A DNA stretch of 64,000 nucleotides from Peribacillus folii (GCF_030271255.1 NZ_JASJOM010000001.1:310001-374000); one strand, 5' to 3'. Counted from the stretch's first letter, positions 46,564 to 56,680 are shown. Numbers and translations: made by a program. Notes: generated by a model from the sequence alone, not told the origin.

Positions 46564-46600
46564 AAAAAGGCATCCATGTTCTGAACATGGATGCCTTTTT
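46564..46600. terminator. Terminator of acsA, palindromic
   Basis: Perfect palindromic arms (AAAAAGGCATCCATGTTC and its complement) with T/A runs both ways; ends acsA from the other side. Confidence 0.88.
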
Positions 46601-46610
46601 CCATTCATAA

Positions 46611-48329
46611 TCAATCCTCCATCGATGATAGATCGCCAGTCGGCAAGTCAAGTTCCCAGGCTTTTAAGACGCGGCGCATGATTTTACCGCTTCTCGTTTT
46701 TGGAAGCTTGTCCCTGAACTCAATTTCACGCGGTGCAGCGTGCGCAGCAAGACCGTGCTTTACGAATTGCCGAATTTCCTCAATTAATGCATCATTTGCA
46801 TCGTATCCGTCACGAAGGGCGATAAACGCCTTGATGATTTCCCCGCGAACTGGATCAGGCTTTCCGATCACTCCCGCTTCAGCTACGGCCGGATGCTCGA
46901 CCAGCTTGCTTTCCACCTCGAATGGCCCCACGCGCTCCCCTGCCGTCATGATCACATCATCCACCCGGCCTTGGAACCAAAAATACCCCTCTTCATCCAT
47001 ATAAGCGGAATCCCCGGAAACATACCAATCACCAGGCATGAAGTATGATTCATATTTCGCTTCATTGTTCCAGACCGTCTTCATCATGGATGGCCAGCCT
47101 TTCTTGATGGCCAAATTCCCCATGCGGTGCGGAGGCAGCTCATTGCCTCGATCATCCACGATCGCCGCTTTCACCCCAGGTATCGGTTTCCCCATGGAGC
47201 CCGGCTTGATTTCCAGGCAAGGATAATTACAGATGACCTGAGCGCCCGTCTCCGTCATCCACCAAGTATCATGGATGCGATGGTTGAAAACCTTCATCCC
47301 CCAGCGGACCACCTCCGGATTCAATGGCTCGCCGACACTCAAAATGTGGCGGAGGGAACTCAAATCGAATCGTTTGACGATTTCGTCACCCGCCCCCATC
47401 AGCATCCTGAAGGCAGTCGGTGCACTGTACCAAACCGTGACACCAAAGTCCTGCAGCGTTTTGTACCAGGACTCAGGCTTGAACCGCCCGCCTACAATGA
47501 CGTTCGAGGTCCCTGTAAGCCACGGTCCGAAAATGCCGTAAGACGTCCCTGTCACCCATCCAGGATCGGCTGTGCACCAATACACGTCCTCCTCCTGAAG
47601 ATCCAGGACCCACTTGGCGGTTTGGTAATGCTGGACCATCGCATTGTGAACGTGCAGCACACCTTTAGGCTTTCCTGTGGAACCGGATGTATAGTGAAGG
47701 ATCAAACCGTCATTCCGATCGACCCATTCAATGTCGAATTTGCTGTCGGCTTCTTTTACCTTTTTATTGAAATGGTGATATTTACCTTCTTCTTTTATAT
47801 GGTCCCCCACCAGGAAAATATGTTTCAAATGGGGCAATTCATTGACCGGGACGCGCGTCAGAAGCTCCGGGGTCGTAACAAGGACACTTGCTTCACTATC
47901 TTCGAGACGATCCCTGACCGCCCCTTCCATGAAGGCCTCGAACAGCGGTCCGACCACCGCTCCCGTTTTAATCGCCCCAAGCAAGGCAAAGTAAAGCTCC
48001 GGGGAGCGCGGCATGAAGATGAAGACACGATCTCCTTTTTCGACATGGGCTATGTCCTTGAATACATTGGCCGCTTGGTTCGTATAGTCTTTCATTTCCT
48101 TGAATGTATATTTTTCCTTTCTTTTATCGTCTTTATAATAAAGGGCTATTTTGTTTTTTCTGTATGTTTCGGCATGGCGGTCAATGGCTTCATATGCCAA
48201 ATTCACCTTACCGGTTTCGGACCAGGAGAATTCCTTTTCCGCCTCGGACCAGTCAAACCCCTTGTATGTTTCATCGTAATTCTTTAGATTGAATGTACCT
48301 TCCACTACTGGTAACGCTTTCAGATTCAT
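46611..48329 (-). CDS. acsA: Acetyl-CoA synthetase (AMP-forming)
   Basis: 572 residues, as in B. subtilis AcsA. Makes acetyl-CoA from acetate, ATP and CoA. Motifs: YTSGSTGKPKGVLHVH (ATP loop), WWMTETGAQ, SGDSAYMDEEGYFWFQGRVDDVI (hinge) and PKTRSGKIMRR, whose lysine is the acetylation site used by AcuA to switch the enzyme off. It is divergent from acuABC with about 330 bp between. It starts after GGGGGAG. Confidence 0.97.
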   Translation of the reverse strand: MNLKALPVVEGTFNLKNYDETYKGFDWSEAEKEFSWSETGKVNLAYEAIDRHAETYRKNKIALYYKDDKRKEKYTFKEMKDYTNQAANVFKDIAHVEKGDRVFIFMPRSPELYFALLGAIKTGAVVGPLFEAFMEGAVRDRLEDSEASVLVTTPELLTRVPVNELPHLKHIFLVGDHIKEEGKYHHFNKKVKEADSKFDIEWVDRNDGLILHYTSGSTGKPKGVLHVHNAMVQHYQTAKWVLDLQEEDVYWCTADPGWVTGTSYGIFGPWLTGTSNVIVGGRFKPESWYKTLQDFGVTVWYSAPTAFRMLMGAGDEIVKRFDLSSLRHILSVGEPLNPEVVRWGMKVFNHRIHDTWWMTETGAQVICNYPCLEIKPGSMGKPIPGVKAAIVDDRGNELPPHRMGNLAIKKGWPSMMKTVWNNEAKYESYFMPGDWYVSGDSAYMDEEGYFWFQGRVDDVIMTAGERVGPFEVESKLVEHPAVAEAGVIGKPDPVRGEIIKAFIALRDGYDANDALIEEIRQFVKHGLAAHAAPREIEFRDKLPKTRSGKIMRRVLKAWELDLPTGDLSSMED

Positions 48330-48365
48330 GTGACAAACTCCCCCTTTTTTCGGCTCTATATGTTC

Positions 48366-48394
48366 ATTATAGTATAAAAATATAATTATCTCAA
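48366..48394 (-). promoter_or_regulatory. Promoter of acsA
   Basis: TTGAGA (48389-48394) and TATAAT (48366-48371), 17 bp apart, on the minus strand. Confidence 0.7.
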
Positions 48395-48505
48395 TTTTTA
48401 AAATACTACCATTTCCATAAAAAGGTAAGTTTAATACGGATAAGGATTGCTATCACCAGTACTATATTGTTGCTAGGAAGACAGGTATAATGATGCTAAC
48501 AGGGA

Positions 48506-48538
48506 AAGGCGCTGTAACAAAAGATGGACAAGCGCCTT
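48506..48538. other. Inverted repeat upstream of the acu operon
   Basis: AAGGCGCT (48506-48513) with AGCGCCTT (48531-48538), 17 bases between. It lies between the two divergent promoters. It resembles part of a cre but does not match in spacing. Its role is unknown. Confidence 0.35.
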
Positions 48539-48550
48539 GAACTTTCTGAA

Positions 48551-48578
48551 TTGACCTATGTATAATTTAAGGTATACT
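48551..48578 (+). promoter_or_regulatory. Promoter of acuABC
   Basis: TTGACC (48551-48556) and TATACT (48573-48578) with a 16-bp spacer, 85 bp before acuA. Confidence 0.65.
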
Positions 48579-48662
48579 TCCATTTGCCCGGTTTTCAAGC
48601 ATCACGCCTTATCCTTCGAAACGAAGAGTATAAGAGTACTATTTTACAAGGATGGTGAAAGA

Positions 48663-49295
48663 ATGGAATATAACAAGACCTTTTATGCCAAGGAACTCCA
48701 GACACTGAAGGGAACTCTCATCATCGAGGGACCTTTGGACGGGGAACGAATGTCGGCGTATGAATTTCACGAAGACTTGGTCGCCTTTCGTCCGCCTGCC
48801 TTGCAGCATAAAGCGTTAATAGAGATTGCCGACTTGCCCGAGGGAAGGATTTTCATCGCGCGCGAACAAGAAACCATCGTTGGTTATGTCACCTATTTAT
48901 ATCCGGATCCATTGGAAAGATGGTCGGAAATCGAAATGAAGGACCTGATCGAGCTGGGGGCAATCGAGGTCATCCCTGAATACCGGGGTTCCTCCGTCGG
49001 AAAGAACTTGATCCGCCTTTCGATGGAGGACGATTCGGTGGAGGACTTCATCATCATCACGACTGAATACTATTGGCACTGGGACTTAAAAGGAACTGGC
49101 CTTAATATTTGGGAGTACCGCAAGATCATGGAAAAAATGATGAGCTCCGGAGGCCTGGTCTACTTTGCAACGGATGATCCCGAAATCAGTTCACACCCGG
49201 CGAACTGCCTGATGGCCCGCATCGGCAAGAGGGTGCCGCCGGAATCCATCGAGAAATTCGATCAGCTGCGTTTTATGAATCGGTTCATGTATTGA
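48663..49295 (+). CDS. acuA: AcuA, protein N-acetyltransferase for AcsA
   Basis: 210 residues from ATG at 48663, the same length as B. subtilis AcuA; longer starts lie in the leader. GNAT-like acetyl-CoA binding region with IEVIPEYRGSSVGKNLIRL. In B. subtilis it acetylates the active-site lysine of AcsA and shuts it off. It is the first gene of acuABC, divergent from its target, acsA. C-terminal MARIGKRVPPESIEKFDQLRFMNRF is conserved-looking. Confidence 0.96.
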   Translation: MEYNKTFYAKELQTLKGTLIIEGPLDGERMSAYEFHEDLVAFRPPALQHKALIEIADLPEGRIFIAREQETIVGYVTYLYPDPLERWSEIEMKDLIELGAIEVIPEYRGSSVGKNLIRLSMEDDSVEDFIIITTEYYWHWDLKGTGLNIWEYRKIMEKMMSSGGLVYFATDDPEISSHPANCLMARIGKRVPPESIEKFDQLRFMNRFMY

Positions 49296-49321
49296 AGAGG
49301 TGAAGCAGAGGAGGAAGGAAA

Positions 49322-49972
49322 ATGATCGTTGAAAAAATAATGAATCAGGACATAATCACCCTCACTCCAGCGGATACAATCCAGAGCGCTGTCGTGATCA
49401 TCAAGGAAAAACGAATACGCCACATTCCCATTGTCGATGACGGCTTCCAGCTCGTCGGATTGGTCAGTGACCGCGATATACGAGATGCTGCGCCTTCGAT
49501 ATTCAACACCGAGGAATTCAAAAATGATTTTCAAAAGCCGCTCTCAAGCATCATGAAAACGGATATCATCACAGGGCACCCACTCGATTTCGTGGAAGAA
49601 ATCGGGGCTGTATTTTGTGAAAACGACATCAGCTGCCTCCCGATTGTCAAGGAAGGGAAATTAGTCGGCATCATAACCGGTTCTGACTTGCTTCAATCCT
49701 TCGTTGAATTGACAGGTGTCAACCAGCCTGGCTCCCAAATCGAAATCAGAATCCCGGATAAGGCAGGAACCCTTCACGATATTGCGCACATTTTCAAACG
49801 GCGCAATTCCAATATCCTGAGTACCCTTGTTTATCCCGAAAAAGACGAAACCGATTATAAGATCTTGGTCATCCGTGTCCAGACGATGAATCCATTCATG
49901 GTGGTGGATGATTTGAAACAAGAAGGTTATACCGTTTTATGGCCGAGTTTACCGGGGACTTCCCATGAATGA
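49322..49972 (+). CDS. acuB: AcuB, CBS-ACT domain protein
   Basis: 216 residues. Two CBS motifs (IMNQDIITLTPADTIQSA and MKTDIITGHPLDFVEEIG) are followed by an ACT domain (QIEIRIPDKAGTLHDIAHIFKRR). The pair likely binds a nucleotide and a small ligand and senses energy or an amino acid. The function in the acu operon is not settled. It overlaps acuC by eight bases. Confidence 0.95.
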   Translation: MIVEKIMNQDIITLTPADTIQSAVVIIKEKRIRHIPIVDDGFQLVGLVSDRDIRDAAPSIFNTEEFKNDFQKPLSSIMKTDIITGHPLDFVEEIGAVFCENDISCLPIVKEGKLVGIITGSDLLQSFVELTGVNQPGSQIEIRIPDKAGTLHDIAHIFKRRNSNILSTLVYPEKDETDYKILVIRVQTMNPFMVVDDLKQEGYTVLWPSLPGTSHE

Positions 49973-51146
49973 TACATCCCTTTTCGTCTACTCGGAGGAA
50001 CTGCTTGCCTATAAATTCAATGATGAGCACCCATTCAATCAAAAGCGCCTAACCCTTACGCTTGATTTACTGAAAAAACACCATGCCATTCGCGATGATC
50101 AAATCATCAGGCCAAGAATGGCCACGGATGAAGAATTGGGGCTGATTCATGACCGGGATTATGTAAACGCAGTCAAATTGGCTGGGGAGGGAAAGCTTCC
50201 CGCGGAAAAAGCCTTGAATTACGGCCTGGGGACTGAGGATACTCCGATATTCCCGAAGATGCATGAAGCGAGCGCCTTGCTTGTAGGCGGCACCTTGACC
50301 GCCGTGGACGCCGTCATGACCGGAAAGTCGCTGCATGCACTCAATCTTGGCGGAGGCCTGCACCACGGCTTTCGCGGCAAAGCCTCGGGGTTTTGCATTT
50401 ATAATGATAGCTCGGTCGCAATCAAGTATTTACAAAAAAAATATGGGGCACGTGTTCTGTATGTCGATACGGACGCCCATCACGGCGACGGAGTCCAATG
50501 GTCATTTTACGATGATCCGGATGTATGCACACTATCCATCCATGAAACGGGCCGCTACTTATTTCCCGGCACTGGCACCATTAACGAAAGGGGCCAAGGT
50601 GAAGGCTACGGCTTCTCCTTCAACATCCCTGTCGATGCATTCACTGAGGATGACTCCTGGCTCGATTGCTATGAAGCCGCCTTTCGGGAGGTCATCGAAT
50701 TTTTCAAACCGGATGTCATTTTAACGCAAAACGGAGCCGACTCCCATTATTACGATCCGCTCACCCATTTATCCGCAACAATGAAGATTTACCGGGAGAT
50801 ACCAAGGATTGCCCATGAATTGGCCCATAAGTATTGCAATGGTCGCTGGATTGCCGTCGGCGGCGGCGGCTATGATATATGGCGTGTCGTCCCGAGGGCT
50901 TGGTCGAGGATATGGCTTGAAATGACCGATCATGATCTATCGGGTCCCCTTTCAAAAGAATGGCGTGATAGCTGGCAACCAGAATCCCCCGTACCGCTGC
51001 CGCAGGAATGGGAGGATATGGAAGATATATACGAGCCTATCCCAAGAAAGCCTGAAATTACCGAAAAAAATGCCTTGACGCTTGAAAAGGCGCTCTACCC
51101 CATCCGGTCTTCCAGGCAAACATCAACAAGCAAAGAACATAGCTAA
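49965..51146 (+). CDS. acuC: AcuC, class I-type protein deacetylase
   Basis: 393 residues, histone-deacetylase fold: HHGFRGKASGFCIYNDSS, LYVDTDAHHGDGVQWSFY (zinc Asp and His), NGADSHYYDPLTHL and GGGGYD. In B. subtilis it removes the acetyl group that AcuA puts on AcsA and so reactivates it, without need for NAD. Last gene of acuABC, ending in a terminator. The motPS genes that follow acuC in B. subtilis are absent. Confidence 0.97.
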   Translation: MNDTSLFVYSEELLAYKFNDEHPFNQKRLTLTLDLLKKHHAIRDDQIIRPRMATDEELGLIHDRDYVNAVKLAGEGKLPAEKALNYGLGTEDTPIFPKMHEASALLVGGTLTAVDAVMTGKSLHALNLGGGLHHGFRGKASGFCIYNDSSVAIKYLQKKYGARVLYVDTDAHHGDGVQWSFYDDPDVCTLSIHETGRYLFPGTGTINERGQGEGYGFSFNIPVDAFTEDDSWLDCYEAAFREVIEFFKPDVILTQNGADSHYYDPLTHLSATMKIYREIPRIAHELAHKYCNGRWIAVGGGGYDIWRVVPRAWSRIWLEMTDHDLSGPLSKEWRDSWQPESPVPLPQEWEDMEDIYEPIPRKPEITEKNALTLEKALYPIRSSRQTSTSKEHS

Positions 51147-51148
51147 CG

Positions 51149-51185
51149 AAAGGGGGGTGGAAGGTAACTTTCCGAACCCCTTTTT
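51149..51185 (+). terminator. Terminator of acuABC
   Basis: AAAGGGGGG with CCCCTTTTT, inner GGAA/TTCC pairs, then T run. Confidence 0.75.
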
Positions 51186-51365
51186 AGCTTTGCATTACTG
51201 ACCATTTCCTCGTCCAATCCCCCTCTTGCTAAGTTTCTGCTGATCACCCTTACTATACGCTGTGAAAAAATGAACAAGTTGCATTAATGTTCGAGGATGA
51301 TTTTTTGGTCACGATAGCCCCCAAATCCAGTTTCAAACCGGTTGGACATTCACAGAATTCTCCCT

Positions 51366-51460
51366 TCACTTTTACGCAAAGTGGAGGGCAACGGAAGGCT
51401 TGACACTCCTGCGGGAATTACGGTCAATGGGGAGAGAGTGCAGGCGCTCGGAATTACTCT
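51366..51460. repeat. Decayed copy of the dispersed repeat
   Basis: TACGCAAAG, GGAAGGC, CACTCCTGCGGGAA and TACGG appear in the same order as on the minus strand of 9255-9520, with substitutions and a shortened right end. It is on the opposite strand and noncoding. Nothing else is visible in 51186-51493. Confidence 0.45.
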
Positions 51461-51493
51461 AGTTTGTTCATGTATATTCTGTCAAATAAAAAA

Positions 51494-51515
51494 AGAGCGC
51501 CCTGCAGGACACTCT
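51494..51515 (-). terminator. Terminator of ccpA
   Basis: Imperfect stem (AGAG ... CTGCAGG ... CTCT) followed by a T run on the minus strand. Confidence 0.72.
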
Positions 51516-51522
51516 CTTACGC

Positions 51523-52527
51523 TTATTTCGTTGATTGACGTGCCTCGATCCGATGGGGCAGGATCACTTTTTCGAGACCTTCCTCCACTTGCTCCTTGTT
51601 CATCAGCTTCGTCAAAAGCCTCATCGCAACCGCCCCAATATCATATAAAGGCTGAACGATCGTCGTGATTTGCGGACGCACCATTAAAGTCAATCGAGTA
51701 TTGTCAAAGCTGATCACTTCAAAGTCGTCCGGCACATTGTACCCTTTATCTTGGGCGGCGTGGACGATCCCAAGCGCCATTTCATCAGCGCCAACGATGA
51801 ATGCCGTAGGTTTCTCCCCGGCTTCGAGGAACTTTTCAAAGGACTCAATGCCTGAATCATATGTATAATCGCCTTCGACAACATAACGTTCATCAAATGG
51901 AAGGCCTGCTTCCTTCAGTCCCCGCTTGTAGCCGGCCAATTTCTTTTCATCGATCAACGCCGAAAGGTTTCCGCTTACAAAAGCGATATGCTTATGTCCT
52001 TTTTGAGCGAAAAATGTAACTGCATCGAATGCTGCCGCCTCATAATCGATATTTACGGATGGAACCTGCCCGCTTTCATCGACTGAACCGGCAAGGACAA
52101 TAGGAACCGGGGAATTCGTAAACTCCTTGACATGTTCATCGGTTATGTTACCGCCCATGAAGACGATGCCGTCCACTTGTTTTCCAAGCATCGTATTCAA
52201 CAAATGGAATTCCTTATCTATATTCTCATCGGAACTGCTCAAAATGATATTGTATTTATACATGGTCGCTATGTCTTCAATCCCTCTTGCCAATTCCGCA
52301 AAAAAGATGCTGGAGATATCCGGTATGATGACCCCCACTGTAGTCGTTTTCTTGCTGGCGAGACCCCTAGCTACTGCATTCGGACGGTAGCCCAACCTCT
52401 CGATTACATCCGATACTTTCTTTCTTGTAGCCGGCTTTACATTAGGATTCCCGTTAACTACGCGGGAAACGGTGGCCATGGAAACATTCGCTTCACGCGC
52501 CACATCATAAATGGTTATATTATTCAT
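51523..52527 (-). CDS. ccpA: Catabolite control protein A
   Basis: 334 residues, LacI family. N-terminal helix-turn-helix and hinge: [23 protein letters not shown] and [19 protein letters not shown]; the latter core binds HPr-Ser46-P. It binds cre sites and represses or activates carbon genes when glucose is present. It is next to aroA, as in B. subtilis. It should act on the cre at 17183 and perhaps acsA/acu. Confidence 0.98.
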   Translation of the reverse strand: MNNITIYDVAREANVSMATVSRVVNGNPNVKPATRKKVSDVIERLGYRPNAVARGLASKKTTTVGVIIPDISSIFFAELARGIEDIATMYKYNIILSSSDENIDKEFHLLNTMLGKQVDGIVFMGGNITDEHVKEFTNSPVPIVLAGSVDESGQVPSVNIDYEAAAFDAVTFFAQKGHKHIAFVSGNLSALIDEKKLAGYKRGLKEAGLPFDERYVVEGDYTYDSGIESFEKFLEAGEKPTAFIVGADEMALGIVHAAQDKGYNVPDDFEVISFDNTRLTLMVRPQITTIVQPLYDIGAVAMRLLTKLMNKEQVEEGLEKVILPHRIEARQSTK

Positions 52528-52847
52528 TCATCCATTCCTCCATTTCTTTCATTTTTCCCATAAAAGACACGAATTATTTCGCAAAAAAATCTTTTATATG
52601 TTTTTCCTCTATAAGGAAGATTATATTAGGAACGATCTGCCTAAGAAAAATGCAATTCCCCTTCTTCTCAGCCAAAGATTCAATACTCTTTTCAAGTATA
52701 AAAGTTCACATAGATATCACTTTATGTATGACCAATCTTCCGAACAGTTCTCATTCTTGTTACTTATCATACGATAGTCGAATCTTTCCTGCAATCCAAT
52801 AGTGCTCATTTCCGTATTTTTTCTGCAAAAACAAGTATTTTACCATT
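52528..52847. other. Intergenic gap upstream of ccpA
   Basis: AT-rich, no gene seen. A TATAAT at 52620-52625 (minus strand) could be the -10 of ccpA; the -35 (TTTCTT) is poor. Confidence 0.4.
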
Positions 52848-52877
52848 AAAAATAGCCCTTGCCTAGAAGGTAAGGGC
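52848..52877 (-). terminator. Terminator of aroA
   Basis: 9-bp stem GCCCTTGCC/GGTAAGGGC (52855-52863 with 52869-52877) followed by TATTTTT on the minus strand. Confidence 0.85.
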
Positions 52878-52908
52878 CGTAAGTAGATCATGTAAAGAGT
52901 TTCTATGC

Positions 52909-53985
52909 TTATACAGTTACCCAGTTCAAACGTTTAATTTCTTCGTAAAATTCATCAAATTGCTTGAAGTCCATTTGCTGTGCAGAATCCGATAATGCTA
53001 CGGATGGATCCGGATGAACTTCCGCCATGACACCGTCAGCACCAATGGCAAGCGCCGCCTTAGCAGTCGGAAGCAATAGATCGCGGCGACCCGTTGAATG
53101 CGTCACATCCACCATGACCGGTAAATGGGTTTCTTGCTTCAAGATCGGCACGGCAGAGATATCAAGCGTATTCCTTGTGGCTTTCTCATAAGTGCGGATA
53201 CCGCGCTCACAAAGGATGATGTTGCCGTTGCCTTGCGACATGATGTACTCGGCGGCATGGATGAACTCCTCGATCGTTGCAGCCAGTCCACGTTTTAATA
53301 ACACTGGCTTATTAACGGCACCAGCCGCTTTTAACAAGTCGAAGTTCTGCATGTTACGTGCACCGATTTGAATGACGTCAATATGGTCGATCGCCGCTTC
53401 GATATCGTTGGCACTCACGATTTCGCTGATGACGGCCAAGCCGTATTCATCTGCAACACGTTTAAGGATTTGCAGGCCTTCTAAGCCAAGTCCTTGGAAA
53501 TCATAAGGAGATGTACGTGGCTTAAAGGCTCCGCCGCGCATTAATTTCAGCCCTTTAGCTTTAATGACTTCAGCCACCGCTGCCGTTTGTTCATACGATT
53601 CAACGGCACAAGGTCCGAAGACGAAGCTAGGAATCCCATTTCCGACCAGTTCGCCCTTAATGTCAATGATCGTATCGTCAGGCTTTTGCTTTCTGGATAC
53701 AAGAAGTGTTTTCTTCTGATCGTCTTTTTGCAGCTCCAAGCCCAATTTGAAGATTTCTTTAAAAATATGTTTAATCGAACCAAGATCAAGCGGTCCTTGG
53801 TGATTCGCTTCGATAAGATCAAGCATTGTTCTTTCGCGGACCGGATCGTAACGGTTTACACCTTGTTTTTCTTTGACTCGTCCGATTTCCTGTACAAGTT
53901 CAGCACGTTGATTAATAAGATGTAATAACTGAAGGTTCACATCATCCAGTTGATTACGAAGACCATCAAGCTCTTTGTTGCTCAT
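52909..53985 (-). CDS. aroA: Bifunctional chorismate mutase / DAHP synthase
   Basis: 358 residues. Residues 1-90 are an AroQ-type chorismate mutase ([30 protein letters not shown]) and the rest is a DAHP synthase with [29 protein letters not shown] and [15 protein letters not shown]. It condenses PEP and erythrose 4-phosphate, the first step to aromatic amino acids. The mutase domain binds chorismate/prephenate for feedback control of the synthase. Gene order with ccpA matches B. subtilis. Confidence 0.98.
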   Translation of the reverse strand: MSNKELDGLRNQLDDVNLQLLHLINQRAELVQEIGRVKEKQGVNRYDPVRERTMLDLIEANHQGPLDLGSIKHIFKEIFKLGLELQKDDQKKTLLVSRKQKPDDTIIDIKGELVGNGIPSFVFGPCAVESYEQTAAVAEVIKAKGLKLMRGGAFKPRTSPYDFQGLGLEGLQILKRVADEYGLAVISEIVSANDIEAAIDHIDVIQIGARNMQNFDLLKAAGAVNKPVLLKRGLAATIEEFIHAAEYIMSQGNGNIILCERGIRTYEKATRNTLDISAVPILKQETHLPVMVDVTHSTGRRDLLLPTAKAALAIGADGVMAEVHPDPSVALSDSAQQMDFKQFDEFYEEIKRLNWVTV

Positions 53986-54221
53986 TACAAATCCATCCCT
54001 TCGTTTTTTAAAATGAAAACCGGCTTAGCGACCACACCCGAAATCCTTTCTGAATCCCCGATTGGCCAACCCGATTATAATATCAATGAAAATTTTAGAA
54101 TATTTCATGTATAATTAACTCAATTATAAAGCATGCATTCCTAAATGTCACGAATTTTTTCTTTATTAATTAAACGCTTTTAAGCATTAAAGTTATAAAT
54201 TTATAAAAGAAGGTGTTACCC

Positions 54222-56360
54222 ATGCAGGAAAAACTGTTTGCATTAGATATTGGAACACGATCCGTTGTAGGAATTATATTGGAAAAAGAGCAGGAATGCT
54301 ATAAAATCGTCGATATTTTATCCAAGGAACATTCCGAGAGGGCGATGCTTGATGGCCAGATCCACGATGTCCTCGCGGTCTCCAAAATTATAGCCCAGAT
54401 AAAGAAGCGATTGGAGGAAACTCACGGACCATTAAAAAAGGTATCCGTAGCCGCTGCAGGACGTGCGTTAAAAACCGAACGGGCGGAAATGACGATCAAG
54501 ATCGGCGGGAAGCCCCTGTTGACGCGTGAGGATGTCCTCCATCTTGAGTTCGGCGCAGTCCAGGAAGCGCAGTCCATCGTCGCGAAGCAAAATAACTCCC
54601 AATCCACCTATTATTGTGTAGGATATTCCGTTCTATACTATCATCTTGATGGGCAGGAATTAGGTAGCCTGCTTGACCAGAGCGGTGATGAAGCATCGGT
54701 TGAGATCATCGCGACCTTCCTGCCAAAGGTTGTCGTGGAATCGTTGCTGGCAGCCTTGAAAAGAGCCGATCTGGAAATGCAGGCCCTGACGCTGGAACCA
54801 ATTGCGGCCATCAATGTTCTCATACCGGCATCCATGAGGCGCCTGAACGTCGCCTTGGTCGACATCGGTGCCGGGACCTCCGATATTGCCCTCACGGATT
54901 CAGGAACGGTCATTGCGTATGGGATGGTGCCGATTGCCGGGGATGAAATCACCGAAGCGATCAGCGACCACCTCCTCCTTGATTTCCCGCATGCCGAACA
55001 GGCAAAGCGGGATTTGACGAATCAGGAACAGATACAGGTTACCGATATCCTCGGCTTTGCCACTGACATATCCAGTGCGGAAATCTTTGATGCGATCCAC
55101 CCCGCACTGGATCGCTTGGCCGAGAGCATCAGCTCTGAGATTCTTTCCTTAAATAACGCTAAAGCACCAAAGGCAGTCATGCTGGTCGGCGGAGGCAGCC
55201 AAACGCCCGAGCTGCCTCGCCTTTTGGCTCAAAAACTGAACTTGCCCGAGAATAGGGTAGCGATTCGGGGCATCGATGCCATCCAGAATCTCGAGATTTC
55301 CGATATGATCCAAAAGGGGCCGGAACTTGTGACTCCAATCGGAATTGCCATAGCGGCAGATCAAAACCCGATCCAATATATTAGCGTTACCGTTGATGGC
55401 CGTCCCATCCGCCTATTCGATATGGAACGGACAAACGTCGGGGATTGCCTGCTTACTGCCGGGATCCGGGTGAGTTCCCTATATGGAAAGCCGGGAATGG
55501 CCAAAATCGTCCATATCAACGGACACCAGATCACGCTTCCGGGCCAGCAAGGGGAGAAATCGCGCATCACATTAAATGGCTTCGAAGCCTCCTTGGACAC
55601 GGAAGTGAGGAATGCAGATATCATCACGACGACTAAAGGAGCTGACGGCGCCTCTCCCGATACGGCAATACGTGATTTGCTTGACGGCCAAATGAACAAA
55701 ACGGTTACGGTGAATGGAAGCAAGCATACCATTTCCGCCGTCATCCTCAGGAATGGCGCACCGGTAACAGGCGATGAACGTATCGAGGACCATGACCAAA
55801 TCGTCTGCCGCATGGAGGAAACGATTCAAGGATTGCTTAAAGCGACCAAACCGGAACTGCTTACCTCTCTTCAACCCTTTTCGTTTCAGCTGAATGGACA
55901 AGACACGCGAATTCGCACATTAACAGGCAGGATCACTAAAAATGGACTCGAAACGAAATCAGCCTACTCGTTCGAGGAAGGCGATGAAATTGTCATCAAG
56001 CCGAGCGATCCTCCTACATTAGGGCATATATGCAACGAATTGAAGATCCAGCAGTCATGCTCGATACCGATTTTCTTCGAGGATGAAAAAATCATCCTCT
56101 CGCAAAAACTGGCCGAGTTCCGCCGAGGCGGAGTGCTTATGGATGAGAATGAGAAGATTTTTGCCGGAGACTCTCTGACCTTAAGCCAACAAAAGCCTGA
56201 GCCGTTCATTTTTCAGGATCTATTCCGCCATATCGATATTGATATCCCGGCCCAGGGCAATTCCCGCTTCGTCCTCATCAAAAATGATCAAGAAACGACC
56301 TTTCACGAAACGATTTCCCCCGGAGATCGCTTGAACATCCATTGGCCGGCCACCGTATAG
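54222..56360 (+). CDS. FtsA/PilM-like actin-fold ATPase with long C-terminal extension
   Basis: 712 residues from ATG at 54222 (GAAGGTG at good spacing). Residues 1-370 are an actin-like domain: LFALDIGTRSVVGIIL (phosphate 1), VALVDIGAGTSDIALTDSG (phosphate 2) and KAVMLVGGGSQTP (adenosine). About 340 more residues form small beta-rich modules (YISVTVDGRPIRLFD, TVTVNGSKHTISAVILRNG, FSFQLNGQDTRIRTLTGR), perhaps beta-grasp. It is larger than cell-division FtsA and lacks its C-terminal amphipathic helix. It stands alone between aroA and ytxJ. Its function is unknown; a scaffold or division role is a guess. Confidence 0.88.
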   Translation: MQEKLFALDIGTRSVVGIILEKEQECYKIVDILSKEHSERAMLDGQIHDVLAVSKIIAQIKKRLEETHGPLKKVSVAAAGRALKTERAEMTIKIGGKPLLTREDVLHLEFGAVQEAQSIVAKQNNSQSTYYCVGYSVLYYHLDGQELGSLLDQSGDEASVEIIATFLPKVVVESLLAALKRADLEMQALTLEPIAAINVLIPASMRRLNVALVDIGAGTSDIALTDSGTVIAYGMVPIAGDEITEAISDHLLLDFPHAEQAKRDLTNQEQIQVTDILGFATDISSAEIFDAIHPALDRLAESISSEILSLNNAKAPKAVMLVGGGSQTPELPRLLAQKLNLPENRVAIRGIDAIQNLEISDMIQKGPELVTPIGIAIAADQNPIQYISVTVDGRPIRLFDMERTNVGDCLLTAGIRVSSLYGKPGMAKIVHINGHQITLPGQQGEKSRITLNGFEASLDTEVRNADIITTTKGADGASPDTAIRDLLDGQMNKTVTVNGSKHTISAVILRNGAPVTGDERIEDHDQIVCRMEETIQGLLKATKPELLTSLQPFSFQLNGQDTRIRTLTGRITKNGLETKSAYSFEEGDEIVIKPSDPPTLGHICNELKIQQSCSIPIFFEDEKIILSQKLAEFRRGGVLMDENEKIFAGDSLTLSQQKPEPFIFQDLFRHIDIDIPAQGNSRFVLIKNDQETTFHETISPGDRLNIHWPATV

Positions 56361-56397
56361 TGCCAGCATGATGAAAAATTGGACGGCAAAATGAAAT

Positions 56398-56437
56398 GTA
56401 CCCTAGAGGCTGGACCATCCTCTAGGGTACTTTGTTT
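56398..56437 (+). terminator. Terminator of the FtsA-like gene
   Basis: 12-bp stem GTACCCTAGAGG/CCTCTAGGGTAC (56398-56409 with 56419-56430), then TTTGTTT. The core repeats that of the terminator at 5133. Confidence 0.85.
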
Positions 56438-56680
56438 ATTATCATAAATACGGGCGAGTGTCCTGAATATGATCGCTCCTTTTCACGATGTGTACTCGAT
56501 TTGTGCGGGCCGCCTCTGCGGAGGATGAAGGATTCGGTAACGCGATAACAACGGAATGGCGGCAATCAAGGTCCGATCGGGAAACTGCTGAGGCAAGCCC
56601 CACTGGAATCATTTCGATTTTTTATAAGTTATCGAGCATGAAAATAGTGTGGATGGGATCTTTTTCGAGGATAGCGGAGA
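56438..56680. other. Intergenic region without a gene
   Basis: Only short open frames without ribosome sites. A faint likeness to dispersed repeats was not strong enough to call. Confidence 0.4.

Noticed and set aside
47127-48287. 386-aa open frame opposite acsA
   Set aside because: A long shadow frame in a GC-richer conserved gene; no family motifs, and acsA is certain.
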